Positions 22,201 through 34,512 are shown, counted from the first letter of the stretch. The stretch is DNA of 64,000 nucleotides from Sorghum bicolor (GCF_000003195.3 NC_012870.2:22498501-22562500), one strand, 5' to 3'. Made by a program: numbers and translations. The notes: a model not told the origin generated them from the letters alone.

Positions 22201-25200
22201 TGTGAGATTTAGGACATTGTGACTAGTGTTTACTAACACTTTCTCAAATGCAAAAATGAGCTATGTATCAAATGTAGATCTTGATAAGTTCTAACACCCT
22301 TGTATTCAAAAGTTTTTCATTTGAAGTCATTTAGTGCCTCATTTGACCAAGTTTGGCCAAGTCACATCTTGGATTTTAAAAACAAGTGACTAGAGTGTAC
22401 TGAAACTTTTCCAAATGGTAAAATTAATTATGTATAGAATGTGGATATTAATGAGTTCTAACACCTTTGTATTCAAAAGGTTTTCATTTGAGGGCAGTTA
22501 GTGGCTCATTTGACCAGGTTTGACCAAGTGAAATCTAGAATTTTAACAAAAAGATGCTTTGACTGAACCCTAGATGATCTCAACTACAAAAATAATGAAT
22601 ACAAAGAATGTAAAGATCATCAAGATCTACATTTGGTGTAATAGGCAACTTCTTATTTGACAAAGTTTGGACCACTCAAATTTTGAATTTTGAAATTTTC
22701 ACACCAAATGCCAGTTTTCGAAACCCTAGATGGTCTCAACTTGGAAAGTTATGAATACCAATATTGGTCCACTCATCAAGATCTACATTTGATACATAGA
22801 TCATTTTTGCATTTGACAAAGTGTTAGGAAAGTGTAGTTCTAAATCCACAAGTCTCACATATAGTTTCATAAAGTCTATGTGAGATTTAGGACTTTGCGA
22901 CTAGTGTTTACTAACACTTTCTCAAATGCAAAAATGAGCTATGTATCAAATGTAGATCTTGATAAGTTCTAACACCCTTGTATTCAAAAGTTTTTCATTT
23001 GAAGTCATTTAGTGCCTCATTTGACCAAGTTTGGCCAAGTCACATCTTGGATTTTAAAAACAAGTGACTAGAGTGTACTACAACTTTTCCAAATGGTAAA
23101 ATTAACTATGTATAGAATGTGGATATTAATGAGTTCTAACACGTTTGTTTTCAAAAGGTTTTCATTTGAGGGCAGTTAGTGCCTCATTTGACTAGGTTGG
23201 CCAAGTCAAATCTTGGATTTTAACAAAAAGACACTTTGACTGAACCCTAGATGATCTCAACTACAAAAATAATGAATACAAAGAATGTAAAGATCATCAA
23301 GATCTACATTTGGTGTAATAGGCAACTTCTTATTTGACAAAGTTTGGACCACTCAAATTTTGAATTTTGAAATTTTCACACCAAATGTCAGTTTTCGAAA
23401 CCCTAGATGGTCTCAACTTGAAAAGTCATGAATACCAATATTGGTCCACTCGTCAAGATCTACATTTGATACATAGATCATTTTTGCATTTGACAAAGTG
23501 TTAGGAAAGTGTAGTTCTAAATCCACAAGTCTCACATATAGTTTCATAAAGTCTATGTGAGATTCAAGACTTTGCGACTAGTGTTTACTAACACTTTCTC
23601 AAATGCAAAAATGAGCTATGTATCAAATGTAGATCTTGAGAAGTTCTAACACCCTTGTATTCAAAAGTTTTTCATTTGAAGTCATTTAGTGCCTCATTTG
23701 ACCAAGTTTGGCCAAGTCACATCTTGGATTTTAAAAACAAGTGACTAGAGTGTACTACAACTTTTCCAAATGGTAAAATTAACTATGTATAGAATGTGGA
23801 TATTAATGAGTTCTAACACGTTTGTTTTCAAAAGGTTTTCATTTGAGGGCAGTTAGTGCCTCATTTGACTAGGTTGGCCAAGTCAAATCTTGGATTTTAA
23901 CAAAAAGACGCTTTGACTGAACCCTAGATGATCTCAACTACAAAAATAATGAATACAAAGAATGTAAAGATCATCAAGATCTACATTTGGTGTAATAGGC
24001 AACTTCTTATTTGACAAAGTTTGGACCACTCAAATTTTGAATTTTGAAATTTTCACACCAAATGTCAGTTTTCGAAACCCTAGATGGTCTCAACTTGAAA
24101 AGTCATGAATACCAATATTGGTCCACTCGTCAAGATCTACATTTGATACATAGATCATTTTTGCATTTGACAAAGTGTTAGGAAAGTGTAGTTCTAAATC
24201 CACAAGTCTCACATATAGTTTCATAAAGTCTATGTGAGATTCAAGACTTTGCGACTAGTGTTTACTAACACTTTCTCAAATGCAAAAATGAGCTATGTAT
24301 CAAATGTAGATCTTGAGAAGTTCTAACACCCTTGTATTCAAAAGTTTTTCATTTGAAGTCATTTAGTGCCTCATTTGACCAAGTTTGGCCAAGTCACATC
24401 TTGGATTTTAAAAACAAGTGACTAGAGTGTACTACAACTTTTCCAAATGGTAAAATTAACTATGTATAGAATGTGGATATTAATGAGTTCTAACACGTTT
24501 GTTTTCAAAAGGTTTTCATTTGAGGGCAGTTAGTGCCTCATTTGACTAGGTTGGCCAAGTCAAATCTTGGATTTTAACAAAAAGACGCTTTGACTGAACC
24601 CTAGATGATCTCAACTACAAAAATAATGAATACAAAGAATGTAAAGATCATCAAGATCTACATTTGGTGTAATAGGCAACTTCTTATTTGACAAAGTTTG
24701 GACCACTCAAATTTTGAATTTTGAAATTTTCACACCAAATGTCAGTTTTCGAAACCCTAGATGGTCTCAACTTGAAAAGTCATGAATACCAATATTGGTC
24801 CACTCGTCAAGATCTACATTTGATACATAGATCATTTTTGCATTTGACAAAGTGTTAGGAAAGTGTAGTTCTAAATCCACAAGTCTCACATATAGTTTCA
24901 TAAAGTCTATGTGAGATTCAAGACTTTGCGACTAGTGTTTACTAACACTTTCTCAAATGCAAAAATGAGCTATGTATCAAATGTAGATCTTGAGAAGTTC
25001 TAACACCCTTGTATTCAAAAGTTTTTCATTTGAAGTCATTTAGTGCCTCATTTGACCAAGTTTGGCCAAGTCACATCTTGGATTTTAAAAACAAGTGACT
25101 AGAGTGTACTACAACTTTTCCAAATGGTAAAATTAACTATGTATAGAATGTGGATATTAATGAGTTCTAACACGTTTGTTTTCAAAAGGTTTTCATTTGA

Positions 25201-27150
25201 GGGCAGTTAGTGCCTCATTTGACTAGGTTGGCCAAGTCAAATCTTGGATTTTAACAAAAAGACGCTTTGACTGAACCCTAGATGATCTCAACTACAAAAA
25301 TAATGAATACAAAGAATGTAAAGATCATCAAGATCTACATTTGGTGTAATAGGCAACTTCTTATTTGACAAAGTTTGGACCACTCAAATTTTGAATTTTG
25401 AAATTTTCACACCAAATGTCAGTTTTCGAAACCCTAGATGGTCTCAACTTGAAAAGTCATGAATACCAATATTGGTCCACTCGTCAAGATATACATTTGA
25501 TACATAGATCATTTTTGCATTTGACAAAGTGTTAGGAAAGTGTAGTTCTAAATCCACAAGTCTCACATATAGTTTCATAAAGTCTATGTGAGATTCAAGA
25601 CTTTGCGACTAGTGTTTACTAACACTTTCTCAAATGCAAAAATGAGCTATGTATCAAATGTAGATCTTGATAAGTTCTAACACCCTTGTATTCAAAAGTT
25701 TTTCATTTGAAGTCATTTAGTGCCTCATTTGACCAAGTTTGGCCAAGTCACATCTTGGATTTTAAAAACAAGTGACTAGAGTTTACTAAAACTTTTCCAA
25801 ATGGTAAAATTAATTGTGTATAGAATGTGGATATTAATGATTTCTAACATGTTTGTATTCAAAAGGTCTTCATTTGAGGTCAGTTAGTGCCTCATTTGAC
25901 CAGGTTTGACCAAGTCAAATCTTGGATTTTAACAAAAAGACGTTTTGACTGAACCCTAGATGATCTCAACTACAAAAATAATGAATACAAAGAATGTCAA
26001 ACTCATCAAGATCTACATTTGTTATAATGGTCAAATTTTCATTTGATAAAGTTTGGACAACTCAAATTTTGAATTTTGAAATTTTCACAGCTACATGCCA
26101 GTTTTTGAAACCCTAGATGGTCTCAACTTGCAAAGTCATGAATACCAATATTGGTCCACTCATCAATATCTACATTTGATACATAGATCATTTTTGCATT
26201 TGACAAAGTGTTAGGAAAGTGTAGTTCTAAATCCACAAGTCTCACATATAGTTTCATAAAGTCTATGTGAGATTCAGGACTTTGCGACTAGTGTTTACTA
26301 ACACTTTCTCAAATGCAAAAATGAGCTATGTATCAAATGTAGATCTTGATAAGTTCTAACACCCTTGTATTCAAAAGTTTTCCATTTGAAGTCTTTTAGT
26401 GCCTCATTTGACCAAGTTTGGCTAAGTCACATCTTGGATTTTAAAAACAAGTGACTAGAATTTACTAAAACTTTTCCAAATGGTAAAATTAACTATGTAT
26501 AGAATGTGGATATTAATGAGTTCTAACACGTTTGTATTCAAAAGGTTTTCATTTGAGGGCAGTTAGTGCCTCATTTGACTAGGTTTGACCAAGTCAAATC
26601 TTGGATTTTAACAAAAAGACGCTTTGACTGAACCCTAGATGATCTCAACTACAAAAATAATGAATACAAAGAATGTCAAACTCATCAAGATCTACATTTG
26701 TTATAATGGTCAACTTTTCATTTGATAAAGTTTGGACCCCTCGGATTTTTTTTAAAATTTTGACAAGTTAAGACCAGTTTTCGAAACCCTATATGTTCTC
26801 ATCTTAGTTTTTATAAAACATGTGACTAGAGTTTACTAAAAATTTTCCAAATAGTAAAATGAACTATGTATAAAATGTAGATCTTGATGAGTTCTAACAC
26901 ATTTGTATTCAATTTTTTTCATTTGAGGTTATTTAGTGCCTCATTTAACCAAGTTTGTCCAAAACTAATGTAGGGGCGCTAGTGATTGAGCCACCCTGTG
27001 GCTAGTGTTTACTAACACTTTCTCAAATACAAAAATGAACTATGTAACAAATGTAGATCTTGATGAGTTGTACAATCTTAGTATTCAAAAATTTTTCATT
27101 TGAGATCATTTAGTGTCTCATTTGACCAATTTTGTCCAAAACTACTTTAG
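19240..27150. repeat. ~677-bp satellite-like tandem array inside the CACTA element (~11-12 copies)
   Basis: The marker TCTCAAATGCAAAAATGAGC (or close variants) begins at about 19545, 20221, 20888, 21565, 22242, 22920, 23597, 24274, 24951, 25628, 26307 and 27021. The spacings are 676, 667, 677, 677, 678, 677, 677, 677, 677, 679 and 714. The middle monomers are nearly identical while the outer ones diverge. Each monomer contains related sub-blocks (recurring ATCAAGATCTACATTTG, TTTGACAAAGT and TTAGTGCCTCATTTGACC phrases), which suggests descent from a shorter unit of roughly 150-170 bp. It is AT-rich and non-coding. Confidence 0.92.
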
Positions 27151-27386
27151 GGGAGGTTGATGATTGAGCCGCCCCTACAGTGGTTAACTATAAGGGCGGC
27201 TGGTGATCCAACCGCCTGACCCAACACTATAAGGGCGGCTGGTAACACCAACCACCCTTACAGTGGTCACTGTAGGGGCGGCTGACCAGCTAAGGCCCAC
27301 CCGAGCCACTGTAAGGGCGGCTCCAAAGCTAGCCGCCCCTATAGTGAAAGGGGTTGGCGTTCTCTTAGTGCCTTTTTCACGTAGTG
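27150..27386. repeat. Right subterminal repeat region of the CACTA element
   Basis: Direct and inverted copies of GGGCGGCTGGTGATCC / CCGCCCTTACAGTGG-type motifs mirror the left end. The region ends at TTTTTCACGTAGTG. Confidence 0.8.
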
Positions 27387-27389
27387 AAC

Positions 27390-28238
27390 GACAAACCTTC
27401 CTCCCTCTATTAATATTATATTAGGTAGAGTGTATATTGTATTTCATATCTATATGTTTTCATTATATAATTAGTTGAAATCTAAATTTATGTCATATAT
27501 ATTATCTCTTGTTGCATCTCACATTTTCCTTTTGTCCACATTGTGAATCTATATTTTGGATTATATGTTTCGTCAAGCCATGGATTATGTAGCATTGTGT
27601 TAGGTTCAATTATGACCCGTCACTAGTTGTGGGCTAAAAAGACCCCTTTATTTGTAACTTTCGGTCACTAATAATGTGTTATAGGTGACAGGCGATAGCT
27701 GGAACTGTCAGTCCGTCACTATCTGGGTTAACCGGACACCACTTTTGACGCTCGTTTAGGCAGTAGTGCCATAGGACGGTGTAACATACAGTAGTACCCC
27801 TACTATTTATGATTTATGTGTGTTCTCATCGTTAACACTATGTGTATCAATGATATGCAAAAATTGTTCGGCCGGGGCCGCAACAGAAATATCCAAAATA
27901 TACAATATAATTATTTTGTGTGAGAGCCAACAACACAAGCGCATCTCTCCCCACTCTGGACGGTTCAATTTTCACGCGAACAGGTGCCGAAACGAGCCAG
28001 CACGTACATTGTGAATCGGAGATAAAAACGAATCGTATTCACGTGAGATGCATCAAAACCGCTGCGACCGACAGATTGCACATGCACTCTTGGCTTGGTT
28101 TTTTTTTTCTGTGTATACTGTGCCGTATCCTCGCCGCACGCATACATGCATGGTTCACGAGCTAATTCATTGCAATGATTTTTCTCTCTTAGCTGTACGA
28201 TTAGCTAAAAATAATGCATCTTCCTTGGCTAAAGCAGT
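27390..28238. other. Upstream region of the glycine-rich protein gene
   Basis: No gene is seen. At 27600-27768 there are GTGACGG / CCGTCACTA-type repeats ending CAGTAGTG, which resembles a CACTA 3' end of another family; no partner end was found. From about 27900 the sequence is presumably the promoter-proximal region of the gene at 28309. Confidence 0.4.
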
Positions 28239-28246
28239 ATAAATAT
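28239..28246 (+). promoter_or_regulatory. TATA box of the glycine-rich protein gene
   Basis: TATAAATA lies 63 bp upstream of the ATG at 28309. This places transcription start near 28270-28275 and leaves a short leader of about 35-40 nt, a normal plant core promoter layout. Confidence 0.75.
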
Positions 28247-28308
28247 CTCTACTTTTCTATCGTTTCCATGAATCATTCAGCTCATCTTCCACACAACGTC
28301 AAGTCACA

Positions 28309-28899
28309 ATGGAGAGCAAAAGCAGGCTCCTATCTTTTAGCCTTGTAGCCCTCTTGATGACCATTGGTCTAGCCAAAGCTAGGGAACTCCCTTGGGAGCA
28401 CCCTAGGACAGATGCTACTGTTGAAGGAGGGGGAGGAGGGGAAGGTGGAGGGTCCATGAATGGCTATGGTTCGGGATCCGGTTCTGGTTTCGGATCCGCT
28501 GGAGCTACTAATGCTCCTGGTGGGCCATATGGGACCGGTAGCTCCATGGCTAGAGGAGGTGGCGGCGGTGGCGGTGGCGGAGATAATGGTGGTTCTGGAG
28601 CCGGTTCCGGATCTGCTACCAGTCGTAGCTATACTATTGGCTTTTATGGTGGAGGGGCTTCGGGTGCACAAGGCATTGGTGGTGGTGGTGGCCAAGGAGG
28701 AGGTCTGCAAAATGGCAGTGGTTCCGGCTCTGGTTCAGGAAGAGGAATCTCTTCTAGCAACGTTGCTGGTCCGAATGGCGGAAGCTCTACCAATGGTGGG
28801 GGAGGTGGTGGTGGTGCAGCTGGTGGGCATGACGGTGGATATGCTAGTGGATATGGAGGTGGGTCAGGCTCTAGCTATGGCCAAGGTGGACGACGCTAA
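28309..28899 (+). CDS. Secreted glycine-rich protein (cell-wall structural type)
   Basis: A single-exon frame of 196 codons ends at TAA and is followed by a second TAA. The N-terminus is a clear signal peptide (basic MESKSR, then a hydrophobic LVALLMTIGLA core) with probable cleavage after AKA near residue 24. A short RELPWEHPR segment follows. The rest is Gly-rich with GGGGGG runs, GSGSGSG repeats and scattered Tyr, as in plant glycine-rich wall proteins, where tyrosines can cross-link. Low-complexity composition makes family assignment loose. It has a TATA box 63 bp upstream and AATAAA signals downstream. No frameshift or stop is present and it is the only host-type gene that looks intact here. 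Its orientation is opposite to all the retroelement gag-pol genes nearby. Confidence 0.88.
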   Translation: MESKSRLLSFSLVALLMTIGLAKARELPWEHPRTDATVEGGGGGEGGGSMNGYGSGSGSGFGSAGATNAPGGPYGTGSSMARGGGGGGGGGDNGGSGAGSGSATSRSYTIGFYGGGASGAQGIGGGGGQGGGLQNGSGSGSGSGRGISSSNVAGPNGGSSTNGGGGGGGAAGGHDGGYASGYGGGSGSSYGQGGRR

Positions 28900-28920
28900 T
28901 AAGAAAAGATATCATCCTTC

Positions 28921-28983
28921 AATAAAACAGATATATTTGGTCATTTCCTCCATTGTTACAAATTATGTGTTGAATTCAATAAA
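28921..28983 (+). terminator. Poly(A) signal region of the glycine-rich protein gene
   Basis: Two AATAAA hexamers, at 28921-28926 and 28978-28983, follow the stop codon within 85 bp. They suggest a short 3' UTR. Confidence 0.6.
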
Positions 28984-29759
28984 CCTCCAATGGATGTCTT
29001 AGTTTTCTTAATTACGTAGTGAGGTTTGTGATCTTAATAATTTGTTGTAAAACCTCAATCAGTGATAACAAGATTGTTGCAATAATTAAGGATTTGAAAG
29101 CTCATGCTTGTTATATTCAACAATCTATTTGCTTCAACGACCAAGAGAGAAGCGTTTGAGTATATATACATTGTTGGAATATGATCGAACAATATGTTAA
29201 CTTCGTGTCCAAGTTCAGTCCACCGTGTCTAATCTGTTAGATTCAAACAGGCCCATGCATAACGTTTAACATCGATAAGAAGCCAAAACAAATTTCCTTC
29301 TTGAGTGCAACTGGCTCCAGCTAGCTAGCTTCAATTAACGTGCCAGATTTGTCCAGAAAGTGTTTGTCCATGATAGCTAGTCTGATGAGTCCGCCCAACA
29401 TTTGAGGCCCGTGAAGCTCTGATAATCTTACGGATGCATATGCCTACTGAGACTTGTGCAGGTTGGGACGGATTCGCCCGGCGCCGACATATGTCCAATT
29501 TTCGATAACATTTTTCCGTGTTTTTGGGTCGTTAACCAATCAGAGAAGATGAAGAAAATGAGGCAGTCCACCATCTTCACATTCTTCACTCTTTGTTTTG
29601 CTTTATACAATGGAATGGGGTAATCCCCATCGTCACCTCATTCATCGGAAGCTAGTACTAGCACGAGGAATATAGTTGTTCCTTTTAATTTAAGGAACTA
29701 TATTTAAGGAATGACCCAAGATGTACCATGACACATCTAAGTATAGGGTGATTAGTCAA
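28984..29759. other. Intergenic sequence
   Basis: AT-rich and non-coding, with stops in all frames. A hammerhead-like CTGATGAG at 29382 lacks the rest of the ribozyme core. Confidence 0.5.
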
Positions 29760-30180
29760 ACCAAACACCTTATAAAAGGATATCATATTGGGTGGGTCTA
29801 CCGATGATGTATCGCAAGTTAAATAACAGAGACTACAAAAAAGTAGAAGAGAGGATTAACAAACGACTTAGTGGATGGAAAGGAAAGAATTTATCTATAT
29901 ATTGGAGGTAGATTAGTGGATTAATTAAGTTTTGTCAAGTCTACCTATGTTTATGTTCTTTTCCTTTGATGTTCCTAGGGGTGTTTTGAAGAAAATAGAG
30001 TATTACACAGGTCTAGATTCTTTTGGTAAAATTGACCAGCACAAAGAAAATACAGGCTAGTAAGATGGCATGTTTTATGCGAACCTACAGAACAAGAGGA
30101 TAGGTATTCAAAATGATATACAAAATAAATGTGTTTGAGCAAGTGGTTGTTCAAGCTCTATAATCAACATGTTGAAATCT
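29760..30180 (+). pseudogene. LINE (L1-type) reverse transcriptase 3' fragment
   Basis: With frameshifts the plus strand reads pieces of the downstream part of a plant L1-type ORF2, for example YRKLNNRDYKKVEERINKR, LSGWKGKNLS and KWLFKLY. The equivalent segment recurs in the next LINE fragment at about 31430-31730, so this is a separate copy and not a continuation. Stops are frequent and no terminal structures are seen. Confidence 0.6.
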
Positions 30181-30439
30181 ACTAAAACTAACAATACTTC
30201 AACTCACTGATGAATCTCACGTCCGAATTTCAGAAGCCCTGGTTGCTCTTCTCCCATGTCTTCATGTCAACTTGTTTTCGTTGCCAAGTTTTACGGTGAT
30301 TTTAATCCTGAATATCAGCGCTTTTTTTCTCTAGAAACCAATTCTCAACACGTTGTTACCGGTTCGCTTTTATGTTTTAGACAACCTGGACAGGCCAAGG
30401 GCTTGACTCCTATTTTTTCTTTCAGATTATTGGTATAGT

Positions 30440-32236
30440 CCTGCCCTACTAACTATACCTTAGACACCTGGCCCGGATGATTTTGCAGTTGAGTTTTATC
30501 AAAAGTTTTGGGAAACCATTAAAGGAGACCTCATGATAATGTTCCACGGTCTTCACAGAGGGTATCTACAGTTGTTTAGCTTAAACTTTGGTACAATAAC
30601 CATTATTCAAAACGTCTTACAAGAAAATTGGATCTAGCAATTTAGACCTATTTGTCTCCTTAATGTTAGCTTTAAATTCTTTACCAAGATTGCTACAAAT
30701 CTAATTGATCTAGTAGATGATCATGTTATAAGCCTGACGCAATCAGCATTCATGGTAGGACAGAACATCCTTAAAGGAGTTGTTATTTTCCATGAGATGA
30801 TTCATGAACTTCATCGAAAAAAGTTGAAGGGAGGTTATCTTCAAGATAGATTTTGACAAAGCATATGATAAAGTTCAACGACCTTTTCTATTCCAAACGC
30901 TACGTATGAAGGGCTTCTCACCCAAATGGATCCAATGGGTTGAAACCTTTGGGAGAAAGTGTAGCAATCATTCTAAACGATGAGTAGACACTACATTCAA
31001 ACAAAGATAGGACTCCGACAAGGAGACTGTTTGTCGCCTGCTCTATTCAATATCATTGCTGATATGTTGGTTGTACTTATTAAGACAACAAAAGAAGATG
31101 GTAGATAAGTGGTGTGGTGCCCCATCTAGTGGATGGTGATTTATCAGTACTACAATATGCAAACGACACCATACTTTTTATGGAATATGATTTGGACCAA
31201 GCCCCAAATATGAAGCTACTATTGCATGCTTTTCAGCAGACATCCAGTCTTAAAATAAATTTCCATACAAGTGAGTTTTACTGCTTTGGATAAGCTCAAG
31301 AAGAAGGGGACAAATATACTGAACTTTTTGGATGTAAATCTGGAAACTTTTCTATGACTTATTTAGGAATTATGATTCTTTTCAGATAGCTCAACAATGT
31401 GGATTGACATAAGGTTGAAGAACATTTTGAGAAGAAGTTGAGTAGTAGCTGGAAAGGAAAACATCTATCGACCGAGGGAAGCCTAACCCTGATTAACTCA
31501 GTTCAAAGTAGTCTACCCTTGTATATAATGTCCTTTTTTGCATCCCGACCCGGGTTCTTAAGAAATTAGACTATTTTAGATCTATATTTTATTTTTTGGC
31601 AAAGTGACAACCAAAGAAGGAAGGTATCGCCTTGCCAAGTGGAGCATATACTATGTCAACCTAAGGATCAGTGGGGTTAGGAATCGTTGCAGCTGAAGAA
31701 TGTTGCACTCCTTAGCAAATGGTTGTTCAAGTTGCTGACAACTGATGGGAGGTGGCAATAGATAATTAGAAACAATACTTAGGTTCTAATCCATAATCCC
31801 AACTTTATTGGAAAACTAGGGACTCATTTTTTAGGAAGCCTAATGATGGTGAATACGATTTCCTCCGGTTTGGCTCCTTTGTAATTGAAGACGGATCCCA
31901 AGTACAGTTTGTCTCGAAAACTCACTTCTAAGTTCTAAGTGAACAATATTGTTGCTTATATAACATCCTAGACATAAGCAACAAACTATAGTAGAGTTTT
32001 TTCTCTCATCACTAGTGTGCTTAATTATCTTGGAGATCTGATTTGTTTGAACCTAAGTTAACAACCTAGAATGAACTTCTTCCTCACGTTTCTAATCTCA
32101 GGCTCACTCAAGAACAAGATGGGCCAATTCTTGGTAAGAAATATTATTTGGCTTTGATCCACCAAGACATCCTAAATCTAAACAAAATCATCTACAAATA
32201 AACAAAGGTTCCATTGATGATAAAGATTTTTATGTG
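30440..32236 (+). pseudogene. Degraded LINE (L1-type) ORF2: reverse transcriptase to zinc-finger region
   Basis: In shifting plus-strand frames the non-LTR reverse transcriptase motifs appear in order: PGPDDFAVEFYQKFW, FRPICLLNVSFKFFTK, KIDFDKAYDKVQ, GLRQGDCLSPALFNII, the decayed catalytic site LQYANDTILF (Asp-Asp changed), then the GWKGK region and the start of the C-terminal zinc-finger region. At least several frameshifts and many stops are present. The fragment is cut at 32236 by an LTR that begins TGTAACACCC. Confidence 0.75.
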
Positions 32237-32963
32237 TGTAACACCCTAAAAATTGTTTTCTGGAAAATAGAGCTAAAATAATTTATTTACGTATTTTTGT
32301 GCTCATGAAATAGGGAAAATAATATTTTTCATTGAATTAAAATCTACCCTAAGGATTAGCAATATTTTTTGTGCATTAATGATGGTGTGTATGTTTTATT
32401 GTACTGGATTTGACCAAAGTTCAAAAGTATTTCAAACTGATTTTAAAAATGGAATTGAAAATGGCTTTTTGAATAAAAGAAAAGGAAAACATAAAATAAA
32501 AAGAAAATCCTCACCCTCTCTATCTTGGCCCGAAGACATGTCTCTCTCGCCGCGGCCCATCCCTTAGCCCTGCGACAAGGCTACAGCCCAGCTTCCCTTC
32601 CTTTTCTCCTAGGCCGAGCACCATTCTTCTCTCTCAGGCCCAGCTGGGACCACAACCCCTCCCTCCTCCCACCATGGCCCAGCTCTCTCTCTCGGCCTGA
32701 GGTCACCGCTCCATTTCTTTTCTGTGTATGATGAACTGGCCCCGCACCTTGAGCCACTGATCGCCTGGGCCCGCTTGTTAGACAACTTCATCCCCTACCT
32801 CCGGCCATTTCCAAGCCGGACTCGCCCAAGCGGCAACCGTACCCAAGCCTCCCGAGATCCCTTGCATTATTCGCGCAACTGACCCCGACAACAAGACCCA
32901 AGACCTTTCTCCGTGATGTCCTTTTCCATCTACGTGATGAAAGAGCTGCCCTAGCTTCTGTTT
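32237..32963. repeat. Truncated LTR fragment of a gypsy-type element (Del/Tekay-like start)
   Basis: The sequence begins TGTAACACCCTAAAAATT at an abrupt junction inside the LINE ORF. Many grass Del/Tekay LTRs start this way. It continues AT-rich, then CT/GC-rich from about 32510, until the second copia element begins at 32964. The other end would lie beyond the window, so the family call is tentative. Confidence 0.45.
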
Positions 32964-34497
32964 GAAAGGATCAAGATGCCCAAGAGGGGGGGTGTATTGG
33001 GCTTCTCTAAAAATTAAAGCAACCTATAAGCTCCAATTCCACCCCTTGTGCCTAGTGTGACCTAGAGAGCTACCGAATAAAAGTTTTGCAACCTAGTTCC
33101 AATCCTATTCTAGCATGGCAATTCTAAGAATGTAAAAGCACAAAGTAAATGCTAGAATGTAAAGGAGTAGTGGAAGAAAGTGCTCGGCGATGTTTTGCCG
33201 AGGTATCGGAGAGTCGCCACTCCCCACTAGTCCTCGTTGGAGCACCCGCGCAAGGGTCTTGCTCCCCCTTGGTCCGCGCAAGGACCAAGTGCTCTCTACG
33301 AGCTGATTCTTCGACACTCCGTCGCGGTGAATCACCTAAAACCGCTCACAAGCTTGACACGAGCCACCCATAAGAACTCCGGGTGGTCTTCGTGCCTCCA
33401 ATCACCACCGAACCGTCTAGGTGATGGCGATCACCAAGAGTAACAAGCAAAGAACTCTCACTTGACCCAAACAAGGCTCTAGAGAGTGGTGGATGCACAC
33501 TTGACTCTTGGAACTCACTAGAGAAGGATTCTCTCAAGAAACCACTCAAATCTCAATCCTCTTTAGGCTCTTGCTACTCTCTTGCTCCACAACAAGTTTC
33601 TCTGATGTTCAAATGGGCAAGAGACCTCTCATGGACGAGGTGGAGGAGTATAAATACTATCCACGAAGTCCAAAGGTCAACCAACCGTTTTCCACTGAAA
33701 ACGGGGTCACCGGACGCACATTATGTTGCACCGGACGCACTGCACGGAGCGTCCGGTGCTCCATAACGGCTAACTGTACTTGCTTCTGACAGGTCACCGG
33801 ACACTAACTTCCAGCGTTCGGTGCATCGTCCGGTGCTCCAGGAAGATTTACATGCTCCCTGCGCATGGGACCGGACGCTACCCGGTGCGTCCGGTGCTAG
33901 CGTCCGGTGCTCAGGGCAGGTTTGCAACCTCCCTGGGTAAGGGACCGGACGCTGCCCGGTGAGTCCGATGCCAGCGTCTGGTGCCTAACCCTAAGCACGA
34001 CACTGCTCCAACGGCTAAGGACCTCACCGGACGCACTCATAGAGCGTCCGGTGCCCCCTTGGGCACCCTAACTTCGTCGAAACGCGATCGCTCCAGAACG
34101 AAGTTTGATCCTCTCGATCTAAGGACTATCTCTGAGCTGCCTAGTGCTAGGTTTACCAAGTGTGCACCACACCTAAACCTAAAGCCTTGCCTAAGTCAAG
34201 CTACTAGATCAAAGCCCCTCTTAATAGTACAGTCAAAGGAAAACAAAGTCCTAAACTACTCTAAGTGCCCTTCTTCACCATATGGCACTTAGACCTAGTC
34301 TAGTCTTGACGATGTCCATCCATCCTTTGAAAACCGAAACGATTTCCACTATTAAGTAGGCATATATGTCCCTGTCCATCGAGTACCTATTTACCATGAC
34401 CTTACCTATGACTTTGCCTCTGCAAAACACACGTTAGTCATAGTAATCAACAATGTCATTAATCACCGAAATCACTAGGGGCCTAGATGCTCTTTCA
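32964..34497 (-). repeat. 3' LTR of copia-2 (1534 bp)
   Basis: Starts TGAAAGGATCAAG, ends CTCTTTCA and abuts a PPT. Its partner is outside the window, so the right boundary rests on the TG...CA ends and the PPT. A minus-strand TATTTATAC box lies near 33647-33656, with the palindrome cluster upstream of it in transcription order. Confidence 0.85.
33705..34056. repeat. CACCGGACGC / GCGTCCGGTG palindrome cluster in the copia-2 LTR
   Basis: About ten to fifteen copies of CACCGGACG and its complement occur, often as inverted pairs separated by 10-20 bp (for example near 33711-33752, 33870-33911 and 34025-34055). GC-rich palindromic clusters of this type are known from Sirevirus LTRs. The same motif appears in the internal region before the third ORF. 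Confidence 0.85.
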
Positions 34498-34512
34498 ATC
34501 TCCCCCTTTTTG
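34498..34512 (-). promoter_or_regulatory. Polypurine tract of copia-2
   Basis: The minus strand reads AAAAAGGGGGAGAT directly at the LTR. Further CTCCCCCT tracts lie at about 34919 and 34957. Confidence 0.85.

Larger units (their letters stand above)
15852..27386. mobile_element. Non-autonomous CACTA (En/Spm) transposon, 11.5 kb
   Basis: The left end is CACTACTACAG and the right end is CACGTAGTG. AAC flanks both sides (15849-15851 and 27387-27389), a perfect 3-bp target duplication as expected for CACTA elements. Both ends carry arrays of the subterminal TAAGGGCGGCTGG / CCGCCCTTACAG repeat in direct and inverted orientation (to about 16062 and from about 27150). No TNPA- or TNPD-like transposase is readable inside. 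Most of the interior is a ~677-bp tandem array. The terminal repeats are short and degenerate beyond CACTAC. It would need transposase from elsewhere. Confidence 0.9.

Noticed and set aside
27600..27768. Another CACTA right end (CAGTAGTG with GTGACGG repeats)
   Set aside because: No left partner or TSD found in the window; left as a note in the upstream region of the host gene.
28460..29002. 180-codon plus-strand frame overlapping the glycine-rich protein gene
   Set aside because: It is the shifted frame of a Gly-codon repeat (GGT/GGA read as Val/Met/Leu) and has no independent start context or domain.
29382..29417. CTGATGAG followed by CCGTGAAGC, resembling a hammerhead ribozyme core
   Set aside because: The second conserved segment should read CGAAA; here it is GTGAA, and the flanking stems do not pair convincingly.
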